This document shows positions 1 to 10,175 of a stretch of 64,000 nucleotides of DNA, one piece after another; the first letter of the stretch is position 1, and each line of letters starts with the position of its first letter. This stretch comes from Stachybotrys elegans (Eukaryota > Ascomycota > Sordariomycetes > Hypocreales > Stachybotryaceae): assembly GCA_020746835.1 (NCBI GenBank), contig JAGPNK010000004.1, positions 930,001 to 994,000 on the forward strand. Direction: 5' to 3'. The translations under genes and the position numbers were made by a program. A model generated the notes under the pieces. The model saw only the letters and a program-made list of their open reading frames with translations, did no database searches and was not told the origin of the DNA.

Positions 1-1573
1 CGAAATTCCAGCAAGCCTTTTCCTCTCCATCCATCTTTCCACTCCATCCACCCTTCATCGCCAAGAATAAAGACAAAGAAGAGGAGCTCTTTGTCCAACG
101 GCTTCCCCCGACCTTTGTCGCCTCGTATTGGAAGGCCCACGGATAAGCCGTGCGACAGCGACAGGCCGGTTAGCCCGAACAAGCTTGGCTGCCGAAATAT
201 TGTTATTATGCTTACTGCGGACTGCACGATCCCCCGGCTATCTTGGCGTCAACAGGGGTTGCTCTCCAACCCTCCCAGTGCTCACCTGCTCCGCTCCTCT
301 GCAGGTCCTTATGCAAACGTCCCTCCGGATTGTCCCATCGCGCGTGCGCCGCATTGACTAGGCCTCACAGCCTCGGGAAGTCGGATCGAGTCCTATCTTG
401 CACGACAGCCCGTTGACCCCTCTCTCTCTTCTCTCCTTGGAGCTGCCGTTTGCCACCATAGTCCAGGAAGCCGCCCACGCAAGTGCCATTATCATGGCCC
501 GCACAGAGTAGAAGCAGCTCCGTTGCGTCTTCTGATGATCTTCACTAACTGCCCCGCTGCCTTTCTCAATCGACCACGGCCTGCAACCGATCCGAGGTAG
601 CAGTGGAAGGTGGATCGTCAGGGGTTCCTGGGAGCACATGCATAGAAGGGGCTCAAAATAACTTCCTCGTCCACCACAGAGCTTCTTGGTCGCGTATTCA
701 TCTCCTCGGCATGCATATAATCACCCTTCTGGGGTTGCAAAAGAGGCATCAGTGCGATGAATATTCTCTTCAGCTTCTGGTATTTCAGTCATATTTATGC
801 CCAGACATCCATCACGGCACTGTGAGAGCCCAGTCCTTTATATCTGCGAGATGGGCATTCTCCCCAGGCTACCGATATATCGGACTGAGCTGCAGATTCT
901 CGGTTGCTTCCTTGAACTAATCCGAACAGCAAGCGTCGCTGGACTCTTGTCGTTGAGGTTGGTTAGAAGAAGGATCAAAGGTGTGTTAAACGACGCAGGT
1001 TCATATTCTCTGTCCCATCTCGATGCTTCCTGGAGCATCACTGGGTTCCTCTCCAAGAAATACTCGAGAAGCATCTTCCAATGGCTCTCCAGCTCGCAGG
1101 GCCCAAAGACGAAGATTCATCGTGGTATAAACATAGCAGACCGGATAGTGAGGGTGGTTTCCATGTGGCTTCTGTACCATTTGACTTGAAGAGATGCAAT
1201 AACAGCATCACAGTCTATGCCATTCCGGTGGCGTATGAGAAAATACCCAAACAGACTCGCAGCCGATGTTGATTACACAACGCCCGACACCACCCACGCC
1301 CGTTCACTTGCTTTTACTAGAGGCCAAGGTGGTGGTTGATCAACATGGCGATAGCTCGTGAATTTCCCAAAATGGAAATTCCCGGCCCTCCTCTCCCTGG
1401 CCCACCTGGCTCTAGCCTTACCTGCTCCCAATTAGGAAATGTGTATTAGTGAGGTAATGAGGCTCTTTGCGTTTGACGGGACATGATGTAAGTCATACGA
1501 CGATGGATATATAAAGGCGAAGAAGACTCTGCCTTGGGTCTTGTTACCATCGCCATCACCAATCTTTTCTTCC
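1..1573. other. Intergenic region, no gene recognised
   Basis: I see no convincing coding sequence here. Short open frames lack family resemblance, codon bias or fungal splice structure. The left part is pyrimidine-rich and could be untranslated sequence of a gene outside the window. The right end is the promoter of the oxidoreductase gene that starts at 1574. Confidence 0.5.
1508..1515 (+). promoter_or_regulatory. TATA box of the MDR oxidoreductase gene
   Basis: TATATAAA lies 59 bases upstream of the ATG at 1574, a normal distance for a fungal TATA promoter. No other ATG occurs between it and 1574. Confidence 0.6.
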
Positions 1574-2781
1574 ATGTCTACCGAACTCTACAACACCATG
1601 GCTGCTGGATATCCCCCAACCCACCCTGCTGTCGTCGTAATCGCCAAGCGGGAGCCCCTCGCTGTCATAGAGCGTCCGACAAAGGCCCCGGGTCCCGGTG
1701 AGGTTGTCGTGCGCGTGCAGTGGATGGCATCTTCTCCCTTGGAGCTGCACCAAGCTGACGGCGGCCTTCTTATCGACTCTCCTCACGTCCTCGGCTCAGG
1801 CTTCGCTGGCGTTGTTGTCGCCACCGGACCAGAGGACCCAGACGCTAAGAAACCATTCTCGGCACCTCTCGTCGTTGGTGATCGAGTCATGGGATTCACC
1901 TTCAAGAACAACGACCAACGCGGCTACCAGACATACGTGACGGTGCCGAGAAACCTCATGGGCCGTGTGCCAGAGGGCATATCGCTGCAGGCGGCCACGA
2001 CCGTACCTGGAAATCTCGTCACGGCCTTCCACACCATCACCAAGGACCTAGGTCTGGAGCTGCCGTGGCCCATCCCCGCTGGCTATGTGCCTCCACAGGC
2101 AGACTCGCCGATCCTCGTCTGGGGTGCGGCCAGCAGCGTCGGTATGTTCATTCTTCAAGTCCTCCAGCACTGGGGATACAAGAATACCATCGCCGTTGCA
2201 AGCAAGAAACATCACGAGGAGCTCAAGTCGTATGGTGCCAAGGCTTGTTTCGACTACCGAGAGGCAGATGTCACAGATCAGATTCGAGCGCTGCAGACTC
2301 ACATTCCGTATATCGTCGACTGCATCGGTCATGTTGATGGAACCCTTAGACCATTGAGCAAGGTGGCTACAAGGGGGTCGGTGGTAGCTGTGATGCTACC
2401 CGTGATTATCAGAGATGCCACGGCAGACCATGAGCCAGTGCTCGGCATGGATCCAAACGAGTTGAAGCAGATCAAGTGGGAAGAGGGCGTCACACTGCGA
2501 GGGGTGAGGACCTTCTTTTACGACGAGGTATGCAAGCCCTTGGGTCATGACTCGAGATTTGTACTGACAAGAAATAGAACGACTTCTTCCGCTGGCACCT
2601 GCAGCCAGACATCATCCCTGAGATTCTGGCTGCCGGTGTGGTCAAGCCAAACCGACAGAGAATCGTAGAGGGAGCAACATTGCTAGAACGTGCCCAGAAA
2701 GCCATTGATTTGCTGCGAGAACGGGCGCCCAGCGGCGAAAGACTGGTCTGGAGGGTGTCGGAAGAGGGAGATGAAAATTAA
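1574..2781 (+). CDS. Zinc-type alcohol dehydrogenase-like / trans-enoyl reductase (MDR superfamily)
   Basis: Exons 1574..2527 and 2578..2781 join in frame across a 50-base GT-AG intron and give 385 residues. The frame is open upstream of 1574, but only non-ATG codons precede this ATG. The protein has the GroES-like N-terminal fold (about residues 15-140, with LGSGFAGVV and VGDRVMGFT) and a Rossmann NADP-binding motif WGAASSVGMFILQ near residue 200. It lacks the Cys/His set expected for a catalytic zinc. This fits the LovC/ToxD-like enoyl reductase branch of medium-chain dehydrogenases, which reduce enones or enoyl thioesters with NADPH. No polyketide synthase lies nearby, so a stand-alone reductase role in the cytosol is inferred; the substrate is unknown. 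Confidence 0.88.
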
Positions 2782-3218
2782 CCAAGAGCCGTAGAGACGG
2801 GGAGCAGGTAGGGCGGGTGGCAATAAAGAACGTATTTCATGACTATGAGCTATTGCCGAGCCTCGTTCAAGTCTCTTCCGTCCAGTGTCAGCATGGGTAA
2901 AAGATAGAGCCAGTGAATGGTCTGTTGTCTGTTATGGTACTCGACCTCGACAGCAACCTTCAAGCACGATCCGAGTATAATAGCCCTTAACTTGACACAC
3001 TAGGGACAGCGGGAGGATCTAAGAGCGGCGCGAGAAGAGGCTGCAATGCCCGAGAAGTGACATTTATCCCCCTTCACCATTAAACCGTTGCGAGCTGGAT
3101 GAGGGTGTCTAGAAGGCCAGCGCCGTGCTGAGCTCCTAGAGATACATTTGTGTCTGTCAGGCATTCCATCGGCCGTAGAGCTCAATACAACTACACAAAT
3201 ATCTCCCTGTGACCTCCT
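2782..3218. other. Convergent intergenic region
   Basis: This stretch separates the 3' ends of the oxidoreductase (plus) and the Cys-rich membrane protein gene (minus). It holds presumed 3' untranslated sequence; no ORF with family resemblance was seen. Confidence 0.5.
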
Positions 3219-4097
3219 TTACCTAGACTCCTGGCGATGAACATCCCTCCGCACCCTCAACAGCCTCATCCTCCAGCTCCAAACCACGCTCGCTATCCCG
3301 ACGGCTACCGTTAGACAAACAATCGACACGAGGAATATCTCATCCCAGTGCAGCGGCCTATTATGCAGCGTATGAGCATTCGGTATCCTCGTCCCCGTCG
3401 GCGCCACAAACGCCTCGGGAGAAATGGTAAAGGACCCTCTCTCGGCCGCCCGCGACGCCACGTCGGCCGACACGTCGCACGCCTCCTCCAGCCAGCCGGC
3501 AATCTGGCTCCGCTCCTCCGAGTCGCTGCACCTCTTCTGGCAGTTGAACAGGCTTCCGTATCCGCAGAAGCAATTGCTCGTCATTGTGAGGCACCCGTAC
3601 TGGAAGATCTCGTCGTTGAGGCACCCCCGGATGCAGCCCGGAAGCGTGGAAAGGTCGAGTGCCTCGGGAGCGGGATACCCCTTGCAGACCTCGGCGAACC
3701 AGTCTTCGATATGGAACCACTCGCTCCAAGTGCACGTCCAGGCGCAGTACAGCCCTGTGTGGAGATTGCAGTAGCAGTCGCGGCTGTACTGCTTCGTGCC
3801 GCATGAGCTGCCGCCATTGTCGGAAGATGAGGCGTCGTCGGGGCAAGGGCCGTCGACGAGAGGACAGATGGGAGGTGGATCTTCTCCTCTGGTCCAGCAG
3901 GTCGTCGAGGCCCGGCAGTCGGGCATTCTGACAGGGTCGATCAAGTCATTGTTTTGTCTCGCCTCGAAAGGCTGGCCGTTGCCCTCTAGTCCCGAGACGG
4001 AGACCATATCAACGCTGAGGAGGGAGAGGGCGATTGCGAGGATCGGGCTGTGGCTCCTGGGCGAGGAGCCTCTCCGAAGAACTGGATGGCACAACAT
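3219..4097 (-). CDS. Cysteine-rich secreted/membrane protein with tandem CFEM-like modules
   Basis: This is a single-exon frame of 292 residues. A basic, hydrophobic N-terminus looks like a signal peptide (residues 1-36). A cysteine-rich ectodomain follows, then one transmembrane helix near residues 250-275 (IFLVSIVCLTVAVGIASVVW) and a short basic cytosolic tail. The ectodomain carries two similar modules with the spacing CxC-x7-C-x3-C-x14/15-C, one starting CYC near residue 108 and one starting CFC near residue 177. The second is preceded by C-x3-C-x9-C, close to the CFEM pattern of fungal extracellular membrane proteins. The Asp usually found just before the CxC in heme-binding CFEM domains is Asn/Ser here. 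The gene is divergent from the polytopic membrane gene at 5199. Function is unknown; a cell-surface receptor or adhesion role is inference. Confidence 0.8.
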   Translation of the reverse strand: MLCHPVLRRGSSPRSHSPILAIALSLLSVDMVSVSGLEGNGQPFEARQNNDLIDPVRMPDCRASTTCWTRGEDPPPICPLVDGPCPDDASSSDNGGSSCGTKQYSRDCYCNLHTGLYCAWTCTWSEWFHIEDWFAEVCKGYPAPEALDLSTLPGCIRGCLNDEIFQYGCLTMTSNCFCGYGSLFNCQKRCSDSEERSQIAGWLEEACDVSADVASRAAERGSFTISPEAFVAPTGTRIPNAHTLHNRPLHWDEIFLVSIVCLTVAVGIASVVWSWRMRLLRVRRDVHRQESR

Positions 4098-5198
4098 CGC
4101 GGACTGGTTCTGCTCGCAACAAGATTCAACTCTCTACGATCGAGATCGAGACATTATAACAAGATTCGTTATCTCGAGCAGAAAAGGCGTGCTTGTCCCA
4201 TCATCAGCAACATGAGACAAGGAGGTCAGCTCGGCTTCCACGACCATCCCGAGCAAGCGGGCGTTTCTCCTACCGCTCTCTTTCTCTTATCTGGCCAGTT
4301 GACTCGTCACAAACGCCTTCCACGAGGCGCGAGTCTCATTCGTCGACGCGGCGAGCATGGGGCGGGGTTCCTAGCAAAAAAGCAACCTCGACAGTAAGTC
4401 GCCGATCTTATGCGGGCGGCGGTGAGACGGGCGTGCTGGCAAGTTCCTCGCTTTTCTGTCTTTGCTTGGCGTCGTGCCGCCTTTTGTGGTGGTTGGTCGC
4501 ATATTTGCCGGCCGTGAGAGGCGGGCTCGTCATGATCCGCAAACACATAGGAGTCGCCTGCGTCATGGACTTTGAGGGACCAAGAGCCTATGCTTGTTCT
4601 TAGAAGAGTGCCGAAGACGCAGTTGCTAGGTCCGCGACAGCATCTTGTTCCCTAACCATCACCATTCTTCCTCGAGTGCGTTTCTCGACTAGACATCCCC
4701 CCAAAGCCAGAGGCTCCAACATCTCTCACTGTTCGGGCAACATATCCCCAATCGGTACATGTCTTGAGACGTCTCTGTCGCCCGCCTTCTGTTTCCATTG
4801 CCATCGTGCCGTTTCTGCGCTGCGCGAGGCCGTGATTGGCGTTCCGGCCAAGAGCTGAGTCCCGGATCCGAGCATAGTGCCTTGAGGTGGCTGCCTTCTT
4901 CGCAACGGCACTGGTCGGATCTGAGACATGGCCAACCATATGTGGACGTGATCCTCCCAGCTGCATCAATAGTGATCGTGGCCGTCCCGCCCGATGCTGG
5001 GAGGGTGTCCGTGGCTTCCCGACACTATGGACGTGCGTCGAGGCGGCAAAGCTGGCCGCTGCCCTCGTCGTACTGGGGGGGAAGCCGTGGGGGTATGTTT
5101 GCAGGAGCTGGTAAAGCTATTCGTGCTCCATCTGGCGTGGTACTTGTATTCATTCGTGATACCATCGCGACGGCTGTGCCTTTACCATTGTGGGAAGC
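4098..5198. promoter_or_regulatory. Shared divergent promoter region of two membrane-protein genes
   Basis: These 1.1 kb separate the start codons of the Cys-rich protein (minus) and the polytopic protein (plus). No gene-like ORF was recognised inside. Regulation from a common upstream region is inferred from the arrangement only. Confidence 0.4.
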
Positions 5199-6911
5199 AT
5201 GGCCACACTCTCGCCTCGGTCTCGCTGGCTGGTGCAGCCTCGCACAATTCTCTTACTCATAGTTTCTCTCCCCATTGTCGATGCAACCTTTACAATCGCA
5301 CGGTGCTGCACCCTCGCCGTCCGCCAGGACCCCAGCCTGTACAGCGATGAGCATCTCCCCTGGGATGTCTGCAATTATCACCGAGATCTCGACTTCAGCA
5401 GTAACATCACGTATCCCTCCGTCAAAGTAACCATGGGGTGGGTGCGGGAGTACTGCCGAGGCACGCAGATCAGCACAACCAGCCAGTGGCTGCTCCCCCT
5501 CGCCACCTACATCTCGCCGTACATGGGCATTCTCCTGCTCTGTCCGCTGGGCGAGGATATGACGCAGCAGCGCATCACGGGCCACAGGAGCTTCGATGCC
5601 ATGATCCACACGATGCGGAAGCCCATCCAGGAATCGCTGAGCATACTGGGCGATCCTGCGAGTGCCATCTTCGGCGCCTACTACGAGGTGCTCTCCGACA
5701 CGCTCGCCTTGCGCAAACTCTCGCATAAGAAGAGTCAAGACTTGACTTGGCTGCAGCAACGTGCCTCCTGGGCAACTGCCCTCCTTGGCGGTTTAAAATT
5801 CTCCTCTACCATCGGCTGGCGTCCAGAAATCATGGGCCTCTCCCTCAAGTCCTCCTCCGGGGCAACACACAATCACCAAGAAAGCTCCGGCAGCAGCAGC
5901 GAGGGCTCTCCCAGCAACCAACTCGCCCACGGCGCGCCCCAGAAGATTGATCAGGCCATCAACCTCGTCATCACAGCGCGGCCCAGCTTCTCCAGCGGCA
6001 TCCTCATCCCCGTGGTGCTCATGCTCGTCGTCAACGCCGCCACGCTGTACGACGCCTACTCCAAGGTCGGTGACAAGGAGACGGCTCTCGCACTTGCGTA
6101 CTGCATATGGTATTCCTGGCTCATTGTGGTGGGCATGGCCGGCAACTGCTTCGCCAGCGCCATCAACCATGACCTCGCGCGCAGAGCACTTGGCGAGGTG
6201 ATTACGCTGGGCGACGAGCCTGTCAGTGTAGCTCTGCGGGAGCGCTACGTGAACAACAAGCTCTGGAGCAATTGGGAGCTGCAGGGCGGTCAGGCTGGAA
6301 CGCTGTCATTCACGTCGAGCCGCGGCGAGGGGTGGACGTTTTGGCTTCGCTTCTGCGTGGGACAGTTCCTGGGTTGGTGCGTTGTCTGTTTCGCATCGGC
6401 CGCTGCGACAGCCATAGCCTGGACAACGCCGACCACTGGGTTGGGGTGCCGCTCCTTCAACTTCATTCTCTACGCGGTGCTGGCCTTTGTCGCGGCTTAC
6501 CTGCACGTATTGTGCTCATGGCTGGCCGCCCGCAGACGACAGCATGAGCTGGACCCGGACAGAGATCCAGTAATTGAGAAACGCCGCATCCGCATTCTAT
6601 TCACAGTGCGCGTGGTGTACTGGTTCGTGGCCATGTGCAACGCTGCCGTCATGATTCTGGGTACAGCATTCCATCTCATCGGAGTCTTCCGAGCGTGCTG
6701 GTGCGACCGTCTCTCGTGGGCGGATGGTCAGGTCATTGAGCTCAACAGCAAGACGGACGAGGCTGTCCGAAATGCCCAGCTGTACTGGCTGTCGACGTCG
6801 TATGTGACGTTTGGATGCATGTGGCTCGCGTGTCTTGTGGCATTGACGTTTCGTTCCTTTATCGGTCAGCGCATGGAGGACTGGTTGAGGGATGACGAGG
6901 AACGTTTGTAA
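5199..6911 (+). CDS. Polytopic membrane protein of unknown function
   Basis: This is a single-exon gene encoding 570 residues from the ATG at 5199; the open frame begins slightly earlier at a non-ATG codon. It has a cleavable signal or first helix (TILLLIVSLPIVDATF). An ectodomain follows with cysteines and the N-glycosylation sequon NIT. About seven further hydrophobic segments lie near residues 95-120, 265-290, 300-325, 375-405, 415-440, 465-495 and 515-540, with a Ser/Gly/Asn-rich loop near 220-240. I do not recognise a named family. The topology (signal peptide, short ectodomain, about seven helices) resembles fungal receptor-like proteins, but no GPCR signature was seen. Its divergent partner is the Cys-rich single-pass protein, which suggests joint surface function (inference). 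Confidence 0.82.
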   Translation: MATLSPRSRWLVQPRTILLLIVSLPIVDATFTIARCCTLAVRQDPSLYSDEHLPWDVCNYHRDLDFSSNITYPSVKVTMGWVREYCRGTQISTTSQWLLPLATYISPYMGILLLCPLGEDMTQQRITGHRSFDAMIHTMRKPIQESLSILGDPASAIFGAYYEVLSDTLALRKLSHKKSQDLTWLQQRASWATALLGGLKFSSTIGWRPEIMGLSLKSSSGATHNHQESSGSSSEGSPSNQLAHGAPQKIDQAINLVITARPSFSSGILIPVVLMLVVNAATLYDAYSKVGDKETALALAYCIWYSWLIVVGMAGNCFASAINHDLARRALGEVITLGDEPVSVALRERYVNNKLWSNWELQGGQAGTLSFTSSRGEGWTFWLRFCVGQFLGWCVVCFASAAATAIAWTTPTTGLGCRSFNFILYAVLAFVAAYLHVLCSWLAARRRQHELDPDRDPVIEKRRIRILFTVRVVYWFVAMCNAAVMILGTAFHLIGVFRACWCDRLSWADGQVIELNSKTDEAVRNAQLYWLSTSYVTFGCMWLACLVALTFRSFIGQRMEDWLRDDEERL

Positions 6912-7240
6912 ACATGCCGTGCTTTAACGGAACACATGGTGCAGGGTGGATGTACTTAGCCAAGGTGTTGTAGGTGTGAAAATTCTGCCAGCAATTTGCC
7001 ACAATTCTGCATGCTCGACATCTACATTGCACAGGCGTAATGGACTTATGGACAAGATACTGGGTCTTGGATCTTCACACGGCACACACGAGGTTGGTTC
7101 AGTTTTTTATTTGATTGAACAGCAGAAGTGTCTTTGATTCATTTGGAATCCGTAAATCCCAACCCGTTGCTCATCCCATCCAGTTTTGAATGCAATCGTT
7201 ACACATGGCCAGACTCCGTTCCAGACGCTTGTTCACCCAT
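6912..7240. other. Convergent intergenic region
   Basis: Presumed 3' untranslated sequence of the polytopic protein gene (plus) and the eS26 gene (minus). It is AT-richer than the flanking coding DNA and no gene was seen. Confidence 0.5.
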
Positions 7241-7971
7241 CTAAGTCTTGGGCGTGTTGGGGACAATCTTCTTGCCGTCCTTGTTGTAGCGGACGCGAGG
7301 AGGGGGAGCGCGGTTGCGGCGGCCGACGCGAGATCGGACGCTGTGAGCATGTCAGCTTTACGTTCATCGACGTACCTAGCCTCGCCGCAAGGGCAAGGTG
7401 GAAGAGGGAGAGTTTTCAAGTACGCCAAGGCTCATCTGAAGCAGGGCATACGCCGAGGCGTAGTTGTCACACTCCAACTCCCGGGGGGACAACGTACCGG
7501 ACAATCTTGCCGTGGATGGCGCAAGAGACACAGTACTGCAGCTTCAGGTACATCTTGGGTACAGTGTATTCAGCGAACACAGAGGCATCCGAGATATCAC
7601 CTAGGTGGGTGTTAGCTGGCTGTGCAACACAGGAGAGCAAAAGGGAAACGCACGAATAGCAGCAGACTCGACCATGTTGCGGATGGTGAAGCGCTTGATG
7701 GCCTTGTCCTTGGGCGTGCATCGCGAGCAGTTGCTGCAGCGGATGGGCTTGGTGTGGCCGCGGCCCTTCTTGTTGCGGCCGCTGCATGCTGTTAGCACAA
7801 TCCCTTAGGTACTGAGGGCAAGGGAATCTCGAGGATCGCGTCGCGCGTTGCCGACGGCGTGCCATCGCTTCGAGGTATCGATAGCGACGACGAGCAACGA
7901 GCAAACGGTCAAGTCGGAGGGGAGCGAGGAGGGGTGGTGGCATCGTACTTGTTCTTTCTCTTCTTGACCAT
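7241..7971 (-). CDS. rps26: 40S ribosomal protein eS26
   Basis: Four exons on the minus strand (7971..7949, 7781..7654, 7600..7498, 7340..7241) join in frame to give 117 residues. The N-terminus [17 protein letters not shown] and the zinc-binding cysteines in RCSNCSRC and YCVSCAIHG identify eS26, a component of the small subunit near the mRNA exit channel. Length matches the family. The first coding exon is only 23 bases. Introns are 167, 53 and 157 bases, the outer two long for this window. The C-terminus is [20 protein letters not shown] followed by seven residues. The gene is head-to-head with the ubiquitin-eS31 gene. Confidence 0.96.
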
Positions 7972-9090
<1,119 letters not shown>

Positions 9091-9503
9091 ATTCGCATGC
9101 CAATGTCATGGGGGGAGTCTTTTAGGTTGGGAGGAATGAAACGGCTGGGAACCCTGGACTGCCATGAAAAAAGGCGTTGATGTAGCATAGGGCACATCTG
9201 GTATATGACGCTGATTGATACCAACGAGTTCAACGTAATCTTTCTCCAATTATTGTGACTGAACGTGACTGCTTGTGGTGGCTGAAATGAGTGGCGGGAC
9301 TGGTAATTATTGAATGTGCGTACATGAAATTTGTCGATTTCATCCACGGGACAGGCGCCGAATGAGGAACGCTGCATGCAAATTTTGATGTCGCCAACAA
9401 ATGTCGGCAATGCATGACAAATTCTCTATATGAAGAAGAAGAAAACAGAAAACTGAGGCAAATATATACAGAGCTGACCATTCACCAGACTTCGGCACCC
9501 CGT
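9091..9503. other. Convergent intergenic region
   Basis: Probable 3' untranslated sequence of the ubiquitin-eS31 gene (plus) and the PAN/E-set gene (minus). No additional gene was recognised. Confidence 0.5.
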
Positions 9504-10175
9504 CTAAGCCGCCACCAAACGAACGCTGTGGCCGATGCTTCGCACTCCCGCGTCGTTCGATGCAAACAAGAAGTAATTCCCAGGCACCAGTCCCTGCGCA
9601 GGAAGCTGTGCAATGACAGACCCACCATTGCTCGTGAAGTCATCGAGTGTGACTCCCTGGCTCCCGCTTGAAGCGTCCGTCGCAGCACGGCTGCTCACCA
9701 GCACAAACACCGAAGCGTAGCCCGTCACAGAAAAGATGAGAGAGCCGCCGACGCGCACCGTACTGCTCTGCAGCGACGTAATCACCGGCCTAGGCGTACC
9801 AATCGTCTCTATGGAGGTGTAGCGGCCGTCCGCCACCCAGGAAATGGCGCTGCCCTGCTCCTCGGACTTGATGTGGCATGTATACGCGCTGCTGTCCCAG
9901 GTTGCCTTGGTGCATTGGCATGCAGCCGTGCACTGCTCGGCGCAATCCTCAATGGACATGATGTCGGCAATCACATGGCGGTCGGTGCCTGCGTAATGCG
10001 TGCCGGGACACCCGAGATACTCGACGCCGTCGACGGAGCGGTAGTAGAGCTGCTCGGTCGGACAGTGTGTGAGAATGGTGTCATTTGCAGGGACGTCGGA
10101 ACGGGAGAGAGGTGCCGCAGAGATGACGTGATATGCGAAGCCCGCGATGACGAGATGGCCTAGACGATGCAGCAT
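9504..10175 (-). CDS. Secreted PAN/Apple-like protein with galactose-oxidase E-set domain, no catalytic domain
   Basis: This is a single-exon gene of 223 residues. It has a signal peptide (about residues 1-20) and then a PAN/Apple-like Cys cluster (roughly 35-115, with EDCAEQCTAACQC and TCHIKSEEQ). The C-terminal part resembles the immunoglobulin-like E-set (DUF1929) domain of galactose/glyoxal oxidases, from SSTVRVGGSLIFSVTG to GNYFLFASNDAGVRS. In the AA5 copper-oxidase family this E-set follows a large kelch propeller that carries the copper ligands. Here the propeller is absent and the protein cannot be a radical oxidase. A carbohydrate- or protein-binding secreted role is inference. It may derive from an oxidase by internal loss. 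Confidence 0.75.
   Translation of the reverse strand: MLHRLGHLVIAGFAYHVISAAPLSRSDVPANDTILTHCPTEQLYYRSVDGVEYLGCPGTHYAGTDRHVIADIMSIEDCAEQCTAACQCTKATWDSSAYTCHIKSEEQGSAISWVADGRYTSIETIGTPRPVITSLQSSTVRVGGSLIFSVTGYASVFVLVSSRAATDASSGSQGVTLDDFTSNGGSVIAQLPAQGLVPGNYFLFASNDAGVRSIGHSVRLVAA

Noticed and set aside
7341..7948. Possible intronic snoRNA in the long eS26 introns
   Set aside because: Long ribosomal introns can host C/D snoRNAs, but no paired RUGAUGA and CUGA boxes with a closing stem were found.
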